A stretch of DNA of 64,000 nucleotides. Origin: Hymenobacter sediminicola. Its GTDB lineage: Bacteria; Bacteroidota; Bacteroidia; Cytophagales; Hymenobacteraceae. The stretch lies in NCBI RefSeq assembly GCF_014250515.1, contig NZ_CP060202.1, positions 2,973,001 to 3,037,000 on the forward strand, read 5' to 3'. The notes below the pieces were generated by a model. The model searched no databases. It was not told where the DNA came from and saw only the letters and a program-made list of their open reading frames with translations. Numbering within the stretch: the stretch's first letter is position 1; the number at the start of each line of letters is the position of its first letter. A program made the position numbers and the translations under genes. This document shows positions 35,950-44,992 of this stretch, piece by piece.

Positions 35950-37317
35950 ATGGACAAACTTCTACTTCTTTCGACGGCACGGCGCCTGGCGTGGTCGGGC
36001 TTGGTAGTGCTTGCGCTGCTGCTACAGAACTGCCAATCAGACAAGGAAACGGCAGCGCCCGAATCGGTGCCGGCAACTAGCTACACTGCCGAAGTGGCGG
36101 ACAAATGGGCCAAGCTCACGCTACAATTGGTGCGCACCAGCCCCGGTTTCACACCACCGGTAACGGCGCGGGCGCTGGGCTACGCTGGCCTCACCATGTA
36201 CGAGTCGGTGGTAGCGGGCATACCGGGGCGGCGCTCTATGGCTGGCCAGCTGCAGGACCTGAGCAGCTTGCCCCAGCCGGAGGCAGGGCAGGTTTATAAC
36301 TGGCAACTAAGCGCCAATGCCGCGCAGGCCAGCATCCTGAAAGCGCTGTTTGCTAATACTACTGCCGCCAGCATGGCCCGTATCGATTCGCTGGAAACGG
36401 CGCTGGCCCGCCAGCACGCCGGCTCCGATGAGGCGGTAGCCGACCGGTCGAGTCAATACGGACGCAGTGTGGCGCAGGCTATTTTCACGTGGTCGAGAAC
36501 AGACGGCGGGCACGAGGGCTACAACCGCAACTTCCCCGCTAGCTTCATTCCTGCCAGCGCACTAGGTGACTGGCAGCCTACTGAAAATGGCCGGACCATC
36601 CCGATGCAGCCGTACTGGGGCTCGAACCGCACGTTCCTAGCCACAGACCGGAACATGCCCATGCCCGTGCCTATTTCCTATTCCAGTGCCCCTACTTCGC
36701 AGTACTACGCCCAGTATCTGGAGGTGTATGCCAAAAACCGCAGCCTGACGCAGGAAGAGAAGGAAATTGCCGTCTGGTGGGCCGATGACCCCAGCGAGAC
36801 CTTCACGCCTCCCGGCCACTCCTACAACCTAGCCCGTATCCTGGTCAACACCACCCACGCCGACCTGGGCAAAGCCACCGAAACGTTTGCCCGCACCGGT
36901 ATTGCCGTGGCCGACGCCTTCATTCTGTGCTGGAAGTGTAAGTACATCTACAACAACGAACGGCCCTACACCTTCGTCCGCCGCTTTATCGATCCTACCT
37001 GGGTGCCGTTCTGGCCAGCGCCACCGTTTCCGGGTTTTCCATCGGGCCACGCCACGCAGTCGGCCGCTACAGCTATTGTGCTGGAGCAGCTGTATGGCAA
37101 CATTACCTTCACCGACGACTCCCATGTGGGCCGGGGGCGCGACATACCCCGCGCCACCGATTTCCGGGCCCGCACCTATCATTCGTTTTGGGAAACGGCG
37201 GAAGAATCGGCCCTCTCCCGCTTCCTAGGCGGCATTCACTCCCGCCAGGATAACGAAATCGGGCTGCGTGAAGGCCGCAAAATAGGGCAGAACGTGAATG
37301 CCCTGAACTGGCGCTAA
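35950..37317 (+). CDS. Vanadium-dependent haloperoxidase / PAP2-family lipoprotein
   Basis: A 455-residue exported protein with a lipobox-like LLLQNCQ near residue 25. The vanadate/phosphate site of this superfamily is present: Lys and Arg in KCKYIYNNERPYTFVRR near 335-350, SGHATQS near 363, and GIHSRQDNEIGLREGR near 435 with the His-Arg pair. It could oxidise halides with peroxide or act as a phosphatase; sequence alone does not decide. The ATG at 35950 starts the signal peptide. Confidence 0.85.
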   Translation: MDKLLLLSTARRLAWSGLVVLALLLQNCQSDKETAAPESVPATSYTAEVADKWAKLTLQLVRTSPGFTPPVTARALGYAGLTMYESVVAGIPGRRSMAGQLQDLSSLPQPEAGQVYNWQLSANAAQASILKALFANTTAASMARIDSLETALARQHAGSDEAVADRSSQYGRSVAQAIFTWSRTDGGHEGYNRNFPASFIPASALGDWQPTENGRTIPMQPYWGSNRTFLATDRNMPMPVPISYSSAPTSQYYAQYLEVYAKNRSLTQEEKEIAVWWADDPSETFTPPGHSYNLARILVNTTHADLGKATETFARTGIAVADAFILCWKCKYIYNNERPYTFVRRFIDPTWVPFWPAPPFPGFPSGHATQSAATAIVLEQLYGNITFTDDSHVGRGRDIPRATDFRARTYHSFWETAEESALSRFLGGIHSRQDNEIGLREGRKIGQNVNALNWR

Positions 37318-37410
37318 GCTGGACGGCGAAGAATGCTGGTATTTACCGAACCAGTGCAGCCCTGAAGGGTGATTCTGCGTATGCAACGCCCAAACCTACT
37401 GTCCTCCGTT

Positions 37411-38400
37411 ATGAAAAAAGTAGCTGCTGGCGTGACCCAGCTTCAGATTCAGCGTTTCGTTAACCTGTATTTTGTGGAAACCGGCACGCCCGGCGAGTGG
37501 GTACTGGTGGATACTGGCTTGCCCGGTTCTGAAAAAGACATTATTGCAGCGGCTGATAAGTTGTTTTATCCCGGCACCCACCCTGAGGCTATTATCCTGA
37601 CCCATGGCCACATGGACCATTCCGGCTCGGTGCAGGCGCTGGCGGAGCACTGGAAGGTACCGGTATTAGCCCACCCGCTGGAAATGCCTTTCCTAACGGC
37701 CCGCGCCGTGTATCCGGCCGCCGACCCTACCGTGGAAGACGGTGGTACACTGGCTTTCGTGGCCCGGTTCTTCCCGCCGCAGTCGTTCCAGCTCAGCGAC
37801 TATGTGCAGGCTTTCCCCACCGAGTCGGAGGAAGTTCCGTTTCTGCCTGGCTGGCGCTGGCTGCACGTGCCAGGTCACGCGCCAGGCCAACTAGCACTAT
37901 TCCGCGAGTCAGACCGCACGCTGTTGGGCGCTGATGCGTTTGCCACGGCCAACCACGAGTCGGTGCCGGCACTGCTACTGCAACTCCCGAAAATCAGTGT
38001 GGCCGGCGCGCCTTTCAACTACGACTGGCAGCAGGTGCGCGAGTCGGTGCAGAAGCTGGCGGCACTTCGGCCCGAGGCTATTGGCTGCGGCCATGGCCCC
38101 GTCATTACGGGCCTGGATGCTACTGCCGGGCTGCAGGAGCTAGCCGACCATTTCCCGATGCCAACTAAAGGCCGCTACGTGCAGGAGCCTGCTCGTCTTG
38201 ATGCCAACGGCGTTGTGTCGGTTCCGCCTGCTCCTGCCGACCCACTCCGCACCAAACTCGCTATTACTGGCGTGGCGCTGGCGGCCATTGCTGCCGCGGC
38301 ATTCTTTGTAAAGAAGCAGAAAACGCATCAGCAGAATGACTACCCTAAAAAGCAGGCGGACGGGCCTCGTGTGCCCCGGACCGGTAAGGCTCCGGAGTAG
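37411..38400 (+). CDS. MBL-fold metallohydrolase with C-terminal membrane anchor
   Basis: A 329-residue protein with the metal-binding HGHMDHSGS at residues about 63-71, a distal HVPGHAPGQLALF and GCGHGPVI. These give the di-zinc site of glyoxalase II-like hydrolases. From about residue 275 a single helix (LAITGVALAAIAAAAFFV) is followed by a Lys-rich tail, so the enzyme is probably attached to the membrane at its C-terminus. The substrate is unknown. ATG codons at 37381 and 37411 are both possible; 37411 gives MKKVAAGVTQLQ and directly precedes the fold. Confidence 0.8.
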   Translation: MKKVAAGVTQLQIQRFVNLYFVETGTPGEWVLVDTGLPGSEKDIIAAADKLFYPGTHPEAIILTHGHMDHSGSVQALAEHWKVPVLAHPLEMPFLTARAVYPAADPTVEDGGTLAFVARFFPPQSFQLSDYVQAFPTESEEVPFLPGWRWLHVPGHAPGQLALFRESDRTLLGADAFATANHESVPALLLQLPKISVAGAPFNYDWQQVRESVQKLAALRPEAIGCGHGPVITGLDATAGLQELADHFPMPTKGRYVQEPARLDANGVVSVPPAPADPLRTKLAITGVALAAIAAAAFFVKKQKTHQQNDYPKKQADGPRVPRTGKAPE

Positions 38401-38427
38401 AAACTGCGTTGTTGCAACTGTATACTG

Positions 38428-38467
38428 CCGCGCTCCGCTGAATCACTTCAGTGGAGCGCGGTTTTTT
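38428..38467. terminator. Strong bidirectional terminator
   Basis: CCGCGCTCC (38428-38436) pairs with GGAGCGCGG (38453-38461), extended inside by a G-U and CTGAA/TTCAG to a 15-bp stem with a four-base loop, followed by T6. It separates two convergent genes. Confidence 0.92.
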
Positions 38468-39311
38468 ATTCTTCCTGTTTCGGCTCTGGTTCCGGCGCGT
38501 TCTTCTGCCCCGCTCCCTCCTGCTTTACCGCAATGCTGCCGTTCACGGTAGATACGCGCAGCTGCGGGCCGCCCTTCCCAAACGTAGCCGTGAGGCTATG
38601 CGCCTGCAGCAGCTTGCGCACCACAGGCACCAAGCTAGCCGTGACGCGGCCGTGACTGGTACGGGCCACCAGTATCCCGGTATAGGAAGCAGGCAGCTGG
38701 CACGTTACACCACCGTTAGTGGTTTTTACATCGAGTCCGGGACCAGCCCAGGCAGCTCCGGTGAAGGCAATGTTCAGGCTGCCGTTGGTCGTTTTGCCGC
38801 GCACGTCGCCCCCCACACCCACCAAGTCTACACTGCCGTTGGTGGTTTCAAAATTGATGGTACCCTGCACATTTTCGAGCCGGATGCTGCCATTGGTAGC
38901 CGTCAGCACCAAGCTGGTTTGCGTGGGCACAAACACCTCGTAGCTCACGCCCCAATCTTCCAACGAGCCATTGGCGCGGGACGCACGCAGCGTGTTGCCA
39001 GTGCCGCTGATTTGCACAGATGCAGCCAGCGCCCGGGCTGCTTCCAGCGTGCCAGACTCCCCCTGCACGCGGGCTCGCACCCGCACCGTGGTGCCACTCC
39101 AGCCCCGCACCACAATACCGCCATTCAAGCGCGCATCAACGGTCAGCGGGGTGCCGGCCGCCGGGACAGGCAGGGTCAGGTCGCGCGTTTCGCAGTAGGT
39201 TTTCTGCAGCTGATTACCCGTACTGGTTTCACACCGAATCTGAAAAACGGGTGCCTGGGCGGCGCAGGTGGCAGCGCCCCCCATGAACAGCAGTAGAAAC
39301 AAGTATTTCAT
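38466..39311 (-). CDS. Exported DUF4097-type beta-solenoid protein
   Basis: A 281-residue exported protein (signal MKYLFLLLFMGGAATCAAQ). The body has repeated strands with the signature T-x-NGS: LTATNGSIRLENV, FETTNGSVDLVGV, GKTTNGSLNIAF, DVKTTNGGVTCQ and STVNGSIAV. This is the DUF4097/DUF2807-like right-handed solenoid, often proposed as an adhesin or envelope scaffold. The C-terminus is a charged Pro/Glu tail. It ends at the shared terminator at 38428-38467. Confidence 0.8.
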   Translation of the reverse strand: MKYLFLLLFMGGAATCAAQAPVFQIRCETSTGNQLQKTYCETRDLTLPVPAAGTPLTVDARLNGGIVVRGWSGTTVRVRARVQGESGTLEAARALAASVQISGTGNTLRASRANGSLEDWGVSYEVFVPTQTSLVLTATNGSIRLENVQGTINFETTNGSVDLVGVGGDVRGKTTNGSLNIAFTGAAWAGPGLDVKTTNGGVTCQLPASYTGILVARTSHGRVTASLVPVVRKLLQAHSLTATFGKGGPQLRVSTVNGSIAVKQEGAGQKNAPEPEPKQEE

Positions 39312-39364
39312 TACAAGGAAGCGGCAAAGGATACTAGTGAATGAAAACCGCAACGTAGCAGGTA

Positions 39365-40273
39365 CTACTGCAAGCTGGCAGCCACGCCCGTGAGGTAGGC
39401 AGCAAGGATGGTAGCTGCCAGCCGCGCCGTCTGGTTATCCCGGTCGAATACAGGATTGAACTCAACTACCTCAAACAGCCGTACTTCCGACTTCTGCCCG
39501 GCCAGGAAAGCGGCTTCGGTGGCCTGGCGCGGCGTGAAACCGTCGGCGCTGGGGGCCGACACAGCGGGTGCAAACGCCTCGGCGCAGCCATCCACATCGA
39601 AGCTCACAAAGGTCTGGCTAGTAGCGGCCCGTGAAAGAGCCCGGCTCATATAGAGGGGCATGCCTTCGGCCTGCACATGGGCCAGCGGCACAATGTGGGC
39701 CTGCTGCTGGTGCAGGAACTCGATATCCTCGAACGTGTTCAGATTGGAATGCAGCCCTATTTCGGTGAAGCGTGAACCGTCCAGAAACCCCTCGCGTAGC
39801 AGCTTGCCGAATGGGGTACCGCTACTGATCAGGCCCGGCTTATCCTTCACATCAGCGTGAGCATCCAGGTTGACACCGCCCACCGGCTGGCTCCCGGCCG
39901 CATCGAACAGCCCCCGTACGGTGCTGTAGCTGCCATCATGGGAGCCGCCCAGCACCACCACGCGCGGATAGCGGCGCAGCAGTTCGGCCAGCCGCTCCCG
40001 GATATGCGCATGGTTGGTAGCGTGGTCGGGGTGGCTTAGATCCAAGTCGCCGGCATCGGCAATCCGGAGACCGTCAAGGCGGACATTGTGCTCCAGATTG
40101 TAGGTTTTGTGGTAGCGGCGTAGCTCCCGCCGCATGGCGGCCGGGGCACCGGCAGCGCCGGGTCGCCCGCCTTCCAGCACCGTCCCGAAATCCAGGGGCA
40201 GGCCCACAAGACAGACGTCGGCGTCGGGCAACTCGGCAGCAGGCCGAATAAGTTCACGCAGAAATGTTGGCAT
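39365..40273 (-). CDS. hutG: Formimidoylglutamase (arginase family)
   Basis: A 302-residue manganese ureohydrolase. Metal-binding motifs are VVLGGSHDGSY, VNLDAHADVKD and VSFDVDGCAEAFAP, in the order of the arginase family. In histidine degradation it would hydrolyse N-formimino-glutamate to glutamate and formamide. HutU is in the same window, which supports HutG over agmatinase or arginase, but the substrate cannot be read from motifs with certainty. The ATG at 40273 gives MPTFLRELI. Confidence 0.8.
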   Translation of the reverse strand: MPTFLRELIRPAAELPDADVCLVGLPLDFGTVLEGGRPGAAGAPAAMRRELRRYHKTYNLEHNVRLDGLRIADAGDLDLSHPDHATNHAHIRERLAELLRRYPRVVVLGGSHDGSYSTVRGLFDAAGSQPVGGVNLDAHADVKDKPGLISSGTPFGKLLREGFLDGSRFTEIGLHSNLNTFEDIEFLHQQQAHIVPLAHVQAEGMPLYMSRALSRAATSQTFVSFDVDGCAEAFAPAVSAPSADGFTPRQATEAAFLAGQKSEVRLFEVVEFNPVFDRDNQTARLAATILAAYLTGVAASLQ

Positions 40274-40434
40274 GGGCCAAATGTAGCACACAACCGCACA
40301 GGACGCATACAGCCAAGCAGATCAGCAGCAGGATAGTAGATAACGCCTTTTGCACAATCCAACTTCGCTTCCGGCTGAAACGTACTGTAGAAAACATTGT
40401 CGGTTTGGCTTGATGTGCGCCTTCCCCCTCGCTC

Positions 40435-40854
40435 ATGGCACCTTCCCTACACAGCCCACGGATTCTGTTCGACACGGTTTCGCTCACTATCCGCTACGAC
40501 TACCGGAACGATTGGCTGCACGCTCAGTGGCATGGCCACCAGGACGACGCATCGGTACGCAGTGGCTGCGCACAGCTCTTGGCACTAGTACGGCAGACTG
40601 GTAGCACACGTATCTTCAACGACAGTAGCGAAGCCTTCGGCGAGTGGTACCAAGCGGCCGAATGGATAGGCCAGGAATTTATGGTGCAACTGCACGAGGC
40701 GGGTGTGCGGGCAATAGCCTGGGTGAATGCCATGGATTGGCCTACGCGCAGCTGCGTAGCCTCTACTCTCCAGCATATGCACCATCCACTGGCTACCACG
40801 TTCGAGTTCGATAAGAAAGAGGCTGCAAAAGCCTGGCTAGCCACTATCCAGTAA
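40435..40854 (+). CDS. STAS/SpoIIAA-like small protein (second)
   Basis: A 139-residue cytoplasmic protein without a recognised catalytic site. The layout of an opening strand pair (VSLTIRYDYRNDWLHAQWHG), a central RIFNDSSEAFGEWYQAAEW and a closing helix (DKKEAAKAWLATIQ) resembles SpoIIAA/STAS-like proteins that regulate partners. It is similar in size and style to the product of 24661-25062. It diverges from hutG. Confidence 0.55.
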   Translation: MAPSLHSPRILFDTVSLTIRYDYRNDWLHAQWHGHQDDASVRSGCAQLLALVRQTGSTRIFNDSSEAFGEWYQAAEWIGQEFMVQLHEAGVRAIAWVNAMDWPTRSCVASTLQHMHHPLATTFEFDKKEAAKAWLATIQ

Positions 40855-40895
40855 GCACTACCCTGATCTAAGCAGGCAGTGCGCTATCTTCCGGC

Positions 40896-41339
40896 ATGAT
40901 TCATCGTTTTCTACTGCTGCTGCTGGCTGGCCTGTTGTGTAGCACCCCGGCCGCCCTGGCCCAACGCAAAACTGCCCCGGTGCCCAAGCTGGCACCCTCC
41001 TTCTTCAGCACCTATACCTACCTCACGTATTCCATCCTGGATAAGGCCACCAGCCCGACACCGATGGCAGCCAAGGGAGTGGGCGGCACCCTCACACTGC
41101 GCCCCGATGGCACCTTCCAGAAAGCCCTGACGCTGGCTGGCAATGGCGGCACCATGCACTTCGACCAGAGCGGCCGCTTTGCTTTCACCGCCGACCGGAT
41201 TACGCTCAGCTACACCGACAAAAAAGGCCAGCCCCGCACCGATGAGGGCACGTTTAGGCTGGCCAATGGTCTGCTCACGCTTACCATGCAGGGCTTCCCC
41301 GCCGGCAACCTGAGCATCTACACGCTGCGGGCAGAATAG
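40896..41339 (+). CDS. Small exported protein of unknown function
   Basis: A 147-residue protein with a clear signal peptide (MIHRFLLLLLAGLLCSTPAALAQ, cleavage after residue 23; shown in parts). The mature part has beta hairpins (GGTLTLRPDGTFQKAL, RITLSYTDKKGQPRTDEGTF), a pattern often seen in small lipocalin-like or heat-shock-HslJ-like periplasmic proteins. No active site is visible. TATCTTCC stands 14 bases before the ATG, so the mRNA would have almost no leader. Confidence 0.6.
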   Translation: MIHRFLLLLLAGLLCSTPAALAQRKTAPVPKLAPSFFSTYTYLTYSILDKATSPTPMAAKGVGGTLTLRPDGTFQKALTLAGNGGTMHFDQSGRFAFTADRITLSYTDKKGQPRTDEGTFRLANGLLTLTMQGFPAGNLSIYTLRAE

Positions 41340-41372
41340 CGGACCAGCGTTGCGCCCGGCCGGGCTTTCTGC

Positions 41373-41408
41373 TAACTTGCAGCCCATTCCGGGCGCAGGC
41401 CCGCTTTT
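41373..41408 (+). promoter_or_regulatory. -7 element and hairpin with T-run ahead of the YebC gene
   Basis: TAACTTGC (41373-41380) resembles TAnnTTTG. CGGGC-GCAG-GCCCG (41390-41403) forms a short GC stem followed by CTTTT. The start codon is 37 bases further. It could be the terminator of the upstream gene, a 5' leader hairpin, or both. Confidence 0.55.
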
Positions 41409-41444
41409 CCTCTTTACCAACTCACCTACTTACCTACTTTATAG

Positions 41445-42179
41445 ATGGGACGCGCGTTTGAATTCCGCAAAGGCCGCAAAATGAAGCGCTGGGACCGGAT
41501 GTCCAAGGACTTTACCCGTATCGGCCGGGAGATTGTAATGGCGGTGAAAGAATCGGGTCCCAATCCTGATACCAACTCCCGCCTGCGCACCGCCATGCAG
41601 AACGCCAAGGGCGTAAACATGCCCAAAGACCGGGTGGAAGCCGCCATCAAGCGCGCCAGCAGCAAGGAGGAAAAAGACTACGCCGAAGTAGTGTATGAAG
41701 GCTACGCGCCCCACGGCGTGGCCGTCGTGATTGAAACTGCCACCGACAACCCGACCCGCACCGTAGCCAACGTGCGCATGTATTTCAACCGGGGCAACGG
41801 CGCCCTGGGTACCGCCGGCTCCAGTGACTACACGTTCACCCGCAAAGGTGTGTTCAAGCTGGCAGCCGAAGGCCTCGACCTCGACGAACTGGAGCTGGAG
41901 TTGATTGATGCCGGTGCCGAGGATGTGTACGCCGACCAGGAGGAAGACGAGCACGGCGCTGTGAAAGACTACATCGTGGTAGAAACTGCCTTCACCGACT
42001 TCGGCCAGATGCAGAAGGCACTGGAAGAAAAACACCTCAACGTCGTTTCGGCACAGTTGCAGCGCGTGCCTAACACCACCGTGCACCTCGAAGGCGAGCA
42101 GCTGGAAGAGGTGATGAACCTCATCGAGAAATTCGAGGACGACGACGACGTACAGGCCGTGTACCACACGCTGGGGTAA
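41445..42179 (+). CDS. YebC/PmpR-family protein (TACO1-type)
   Basis: A 244-residue cytoplasmic protein. The N-terminal MGRAFEFRKGRKMKRWDRMSKDF and NMPKDRVEAAIKRAS are conserved in YebC (shown in parts), and the acidic middle (EDEHG) and C-terminal dimerisation parts are in place. YebC proteins were described as transcriptional regulators; a translation role near the ribosome is also reported. The protein is full length for the family. Confidence 0.95.
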   Translation: MGRAFEFRKGRKMKRWDRMSKDFTRIGREIVMAVKESGPNPDTNSRLRTAMQNAKGVNMPKDRVEAAIKRASSKEEKDYAEVVYEGYAPHGVAVVIETATDNPTRTVANVRMYFNRGNGALGTAGSSDYTFTRKGVFKLAAEGLDLDELELELIDAGAEDVYADQEEDEHGAVKDYIVVETAFTDFGQMQKALEEKHLNVVSAQLQRVPNTTVHLEGEQLEEVMNLIEKFEDDDDVQAVYHTLG

Positions 42180-42212
42180 AGCTCTCTAGCGTAGGTTTTG
42201 TAACGCTTTCCT

Positions 42213-42250
42213 GTAAGTTGCGGGCCACTCCGGTTGGGGTGGCCCGTTTT
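42213..42250 (+). promoter_or_regulatory. -7 element and hairpin with T-run ahead of the iminopeptidase-like gene
   Basis: TAAGTTGC (42213-42220) is followed at once by CGGGCCAC (42221-42228) pairing with GTGGCCCG (42239-42246) and TTTT. The start codon is 38 bases beyond the stem. Confidence 0.6.
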
Positions 42251-42283
42251 GCTTGTCTACCAACTCGTTGCAGTCTTCACCCT

Positions 42284-43345
42284 ATGCCCTACACCCGTAT
42301 TTTATCGGCAGGCGGCCTGCTACTCATTAGCTTCCTGATTGCCGCCTGCTCCTCTCCTGCCTCAGAAAAGCCGGCAACGCCAAGCCTCACCAGTTACTTC
42401 CCGGCCCCCGACACCACGCAGCCACAGACAGGCGGTGTGCAGGTAATTTCTATTACCACACCCAAGGGCAAGTTCAACGTCTGGACCAAGCGGTTCGGCA
42501 ACAACCCGCGCATCAAGATTTTGCTGCTCAATGGCGGCCCCGGCGCTACGCACGAGTATTTTGAGTGCATGGAAAGCTTCCTGCCGCAGGAAGGCATCGA
42601 GTTTATTTACTACGACCAGCTCGGCTGCGGCAACTCCGACAACCCCAAAGACACGGCCATGTGGAGCCTGCCGCGCTACGTGGAGGAAGTAGAGCAGGTG
42701 CGCCAGGCCCTACACCTCGACAGCAGCAACTTCTACCTGTTGGGCCATAGCTGGGGCGGCATTCTGGCGGCTGAGTACGCCCTCAAATACCAGCAGCACC
42801 TGAAGGGTCTCGTTATTTCGAATATGATGATGAGCATTCCGGCCTACAACAAATACGCCGACGAGGTGCTGGCTCCGCAATTGAAGCCCGAAGTGCTGGC
42901 TGAAATCCGCCAGATTGAAGCGCGCAAGGACTTTGCCAACCCGCGCTATATGCAGTTGCTCGAACCGAATTTCTATGCGGAGCACCTCTGCCGCTTGCCC
43001 CAGCCTCCTGAGCCAATGACCCGGTCCCTGGGCAAAACCAACCAGTCACTCTACGTGACCATGCAGGGGCCGAGCGAATTTGGAGCGTCCGGCAAGCTGC
43101 TGAACTGGAACCGTGTGCCCGATCTGCCGAAACTCGCGGTGCCAGTGCTCAGCATTGGCGGCAAGCACGATACCATGGACCCCGAACACATGCGCATGGT
43201 AGCTGCCAACGTGCAACACGGCACCGCCCTCATTTGCCCCCAAGGCAGCCACATGAGCATGTATGACGACCAACCTACCTACATGCGCGGCCTGATCAGC
43301 TGGCTCAACAGCGTAGACAAGGGCGAGAAAAAGGCTGCGCTATAG
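42284..43345 (+). CDS. Proline iminopeptidase-family alpha/beta hydrolase, predicted lipoprotein
   Basis: A 353-residue protein with a lipobox (LISFLIAACSS, Cys near residue 22), so probably anchored in the envelope. The hydrolase core has the oxyanion GGPGATHEY, YYDQLGCGNSD, the nucleophile elbow GHSWGG (Ser near 155), GGKHDTMDP and a terminal QGSHMSMYD His, matching proline iminopeptidases (S33). It should release N-terminal proline from peptides or hydrolyse amides. Export is unusual for classical Pip. Confidence 0.87.
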   Translation: MPYTRILSAGGLLLISFLIAACSSPASEKPATPSLTSYFPAPDTTQPQTGGVQVISITTPKGKFNVWTKRFGNNPRIKILLLNGGPGATHEYFECMESFLPQEGIEFIYYDQLGCGNSDNPKDTAMWSLPRYVEEVEQVRQALHLDSSNFYLLGHSWGGILAAEYALKYQQHLKGLVISNMMMSIPAYNKYADEVLAPQLKPEVLAEIRQIEARKDFANPRYMQLLEPNFYAEHLCRLPQPPEPMTRSLGKTNQSLYVTMQGPSEFGASGKLLNWNRVPDLPKLAVPVLSIGGKHDTMDPEHMRMVAANVQHGTALICPQGSHMSMYDDQPTYMRGLISWLNSVDKGEKKAAL

Positions 43346-43388
43346 CGCAGCTACCCCGGCAACACTTCCAAACACGCTCTTAAACCCG

Positions 43389-43739
43389 ATGACCTACCGT
43401 CTTCTTTTTCTGCTTGACGCCGACACGGCCAGCATCTTTGAAATCAAGCGGCTCGATGTGCAGAGCAACAACCCCGGCGACGTGTATTTCTGGCTGTATT
43501 TCGACCGCGCCAGCCAGCAGCTCAGCCACCTCACCTTCGTATCGATGAAAGCGGACGGCGACGAGCAGCAGCGCGAATTTGTGCAGGGCCGGCTGCAGTT
43601 CAACGCTACCACGGGCACTTACCAGCCGGCTGCCGGTGGGCCGATGCTTGCCTTGCGCACCATGGTGCCAACAGTACTGCCCACCGAGTTGGAATCTGCC
43701 TTACAGGCGCTTTTCGGCGAAACCCAGCTGCCTGCGTAA
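43389..43739 (+). CDS. Small protein of unknown function
   Basis: A 116-residue cytoplasmic protein without recognised domain. It is mixed alpha/beta ([34 protein letters not shown]) and has no signal peptide or membrane segment. It lies 43 bases after the iminopeptidase-like gene on the same strand and is followed by a terminator-like hairpin, so it may be the last gene of a two-gene unit. Confidence 0.55.
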   Translation: MTYRLLFLLDADTASIFEIKRLDVQSNNPGDVYFWLYFDRASQQLSHLTFVSMKADGDEQQREFVQGRLQFNATTGTYQPAAGGPMLALRTMVPTVLPTELESALQALFGETQLPA

Positions 43740-43760
43740 GGCTGCCGCCGCGCTATACCG

Positions 43761-43809
43761 TATCTTTGTGGGCTGCCGCCCCTGCAAAGGGTCGGCAGCC
43801 CGTTTTTTT
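43761..43809 (+). promoter_or_regulatory. -7 element and hairpin with T7 run ahead of the RluF-like gene
   Basis: TATCTTTG (43761-43768) is an exact TAnnTTTG. It is followed by GGGCTGCC (43770-43777) pairing with GGCAGCCC (43794-43801) and T7. The start codon is 47 bases beyond the T-run. Inside the loop CCCCTGCAAAGGG can pair further. Confidence 0.65.
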
Positions 43810-43855
43810 ACCCGCTTGCCTGAGCTCCAGGCTCCAAGCCCCAAGCACTACCTTC

Positions 43856-44992
43856 ATGGCTACCCGTCTCAATAAATACATTAGTGAAAGCGGCGTGTGC
43901 TCCCGGCGCGAAGCCGACCGCCACATCGAGCAGGGCAACGTGCTGGTCAATGGCAAGCGCGCCAGCATCGGCGACCAGGTAACCATCAAAGACCGAGTAG
44001 TGGTAAACGGTATCGTTATTGAGCCGCGGGCCGAGGAAGATGCCGTGTATATTGCTTACAACAAGCCGCCGGGCGTCGTCACAACTACTGATACCAGCGT
44101 CAAGGACAACATTATCCGGTCCATCAAGCACTCGGTGCGCATCTTCCCGATTGGCCGCCTCGATAAGGAGTCGCAGGGCCTGATTCTGCTGACTAGCAAC
44201 GGAGACATCGTCAACAAGATTCTGCGCGCTGGCAATCAGCACGAGAAGGAATATGTCGTGATGGTCGATAAGCCCATCAACGACCAGTTCATCGAAGCCA
44301 TGTCGGGCGGCGTGCCCATTCTGGGCGTGATGACCCAGCGTTGCAAAGTCACGAAGGAAACTCCCTACATCTTCCGTATCACGCTCATTCAGGGCATGAA
44401 CCGCCAGATTCGGCGCATGTGCGAGCATTTCGGCTACGAAGTGGTGCAGTTGGAGCGCATCCGTGTGATGAACATCAACGTGAAGGGTCTTGGCCCCGGC
44501 GAGTGGCGCGAGCTGACAGAGAAGGAGCTGAAGGTGCTGTTTGAGATGATAGAGCACTCCAGCGGTACCGACGACGGCTCCGTGCCCCGTCGCCGCAAAA
44601 CCGTTTCTACTGCCACGCAGTGGGCCGACCGTCCTTCGCACAAAACGGCCCGCCCCGCCACCAGCCGCCCCGACATTGTGCGCCCAGCTTCTGGCGAAAC
44701 GGCCGGCGACGGGCCGCGCAAAGCCAAAGCCAAACCCACTGGCGCCTGGGTCGACAAGCCCAGCGCCAGCGGCCGCAAGCCGGCTACACCCAAGGGCTTG
44801 GCAACGGCCGGCCGCACGGCTGGCTCTGGCCGCCCAACAGGCATAGCGGGTACCCGCCCCGGCAAATCGGCTGGCAAACCCGGACCAGGAAAGCCCGTCC
44901 GCTCCGGCACTCGCGGCGCCAGTGCCTCCCCAAAAGGCAAAACCAGCACCCGCGGCACCCGTGGCAGTGCCCGGCCTGGCAAACGCTCCTAA
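43856..44992 (+). CDS. rluF: RluF-like 23S rRNA pseudouridine synthase with long basic tail
   Basis: A 378-residue protein. Residues 1-60 are an S4 RNA-binding domain ([19 protein letters not shown]), followed by the RsuA/RluB/E/F catalytic domain with [11 protein letters not shown] (catalytic Asp near 101) and [14 protein letters not shown]. RluF modifies U2604 of 23S rRNA. From about residue 245 the enzyme ends and a tail of about 130 residues begins, rich in Lys, Arg, Gly, Pro, Ser, Thr and Ala, without predicted fold. The ATG at 43856 is the natural start of the S4 domain. Family membership is certain; the F subtype is the best guess. Confidence 0.88.
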   Translation: MATRLNKYISESGVCSRREADRHIEQGNVLVNGKRASIGDQVTIKDRVVVNGIVIEPRAEEDAVYIAYNKPPGVVTTTDTSVKDNIIRSIKHSVRIFPIGRLDKESQGLILLTSNGDIVNKILRAGNQHEKEYVVMVDKPINDQFIEAMSGGVPILGVMTQRCKVTKETPYIFRITLIQGMNRQIRRMCEHFGYEVVQLERIRVMNINVKGLGPGEWRELTEKELKVLFEMIEHSSGTDDGSVPRRRKTVSTATQWADRPSHKTARPATSRPDIVRPASGETAGDGPRKAKAKPTGAWVDKPSASGRKPATPKGLATAGRTAGSGRPTGIAGTRPGKSAGKPGPGKPVRSGTRGASASPKGKTSTRGTRGSARPGKRS

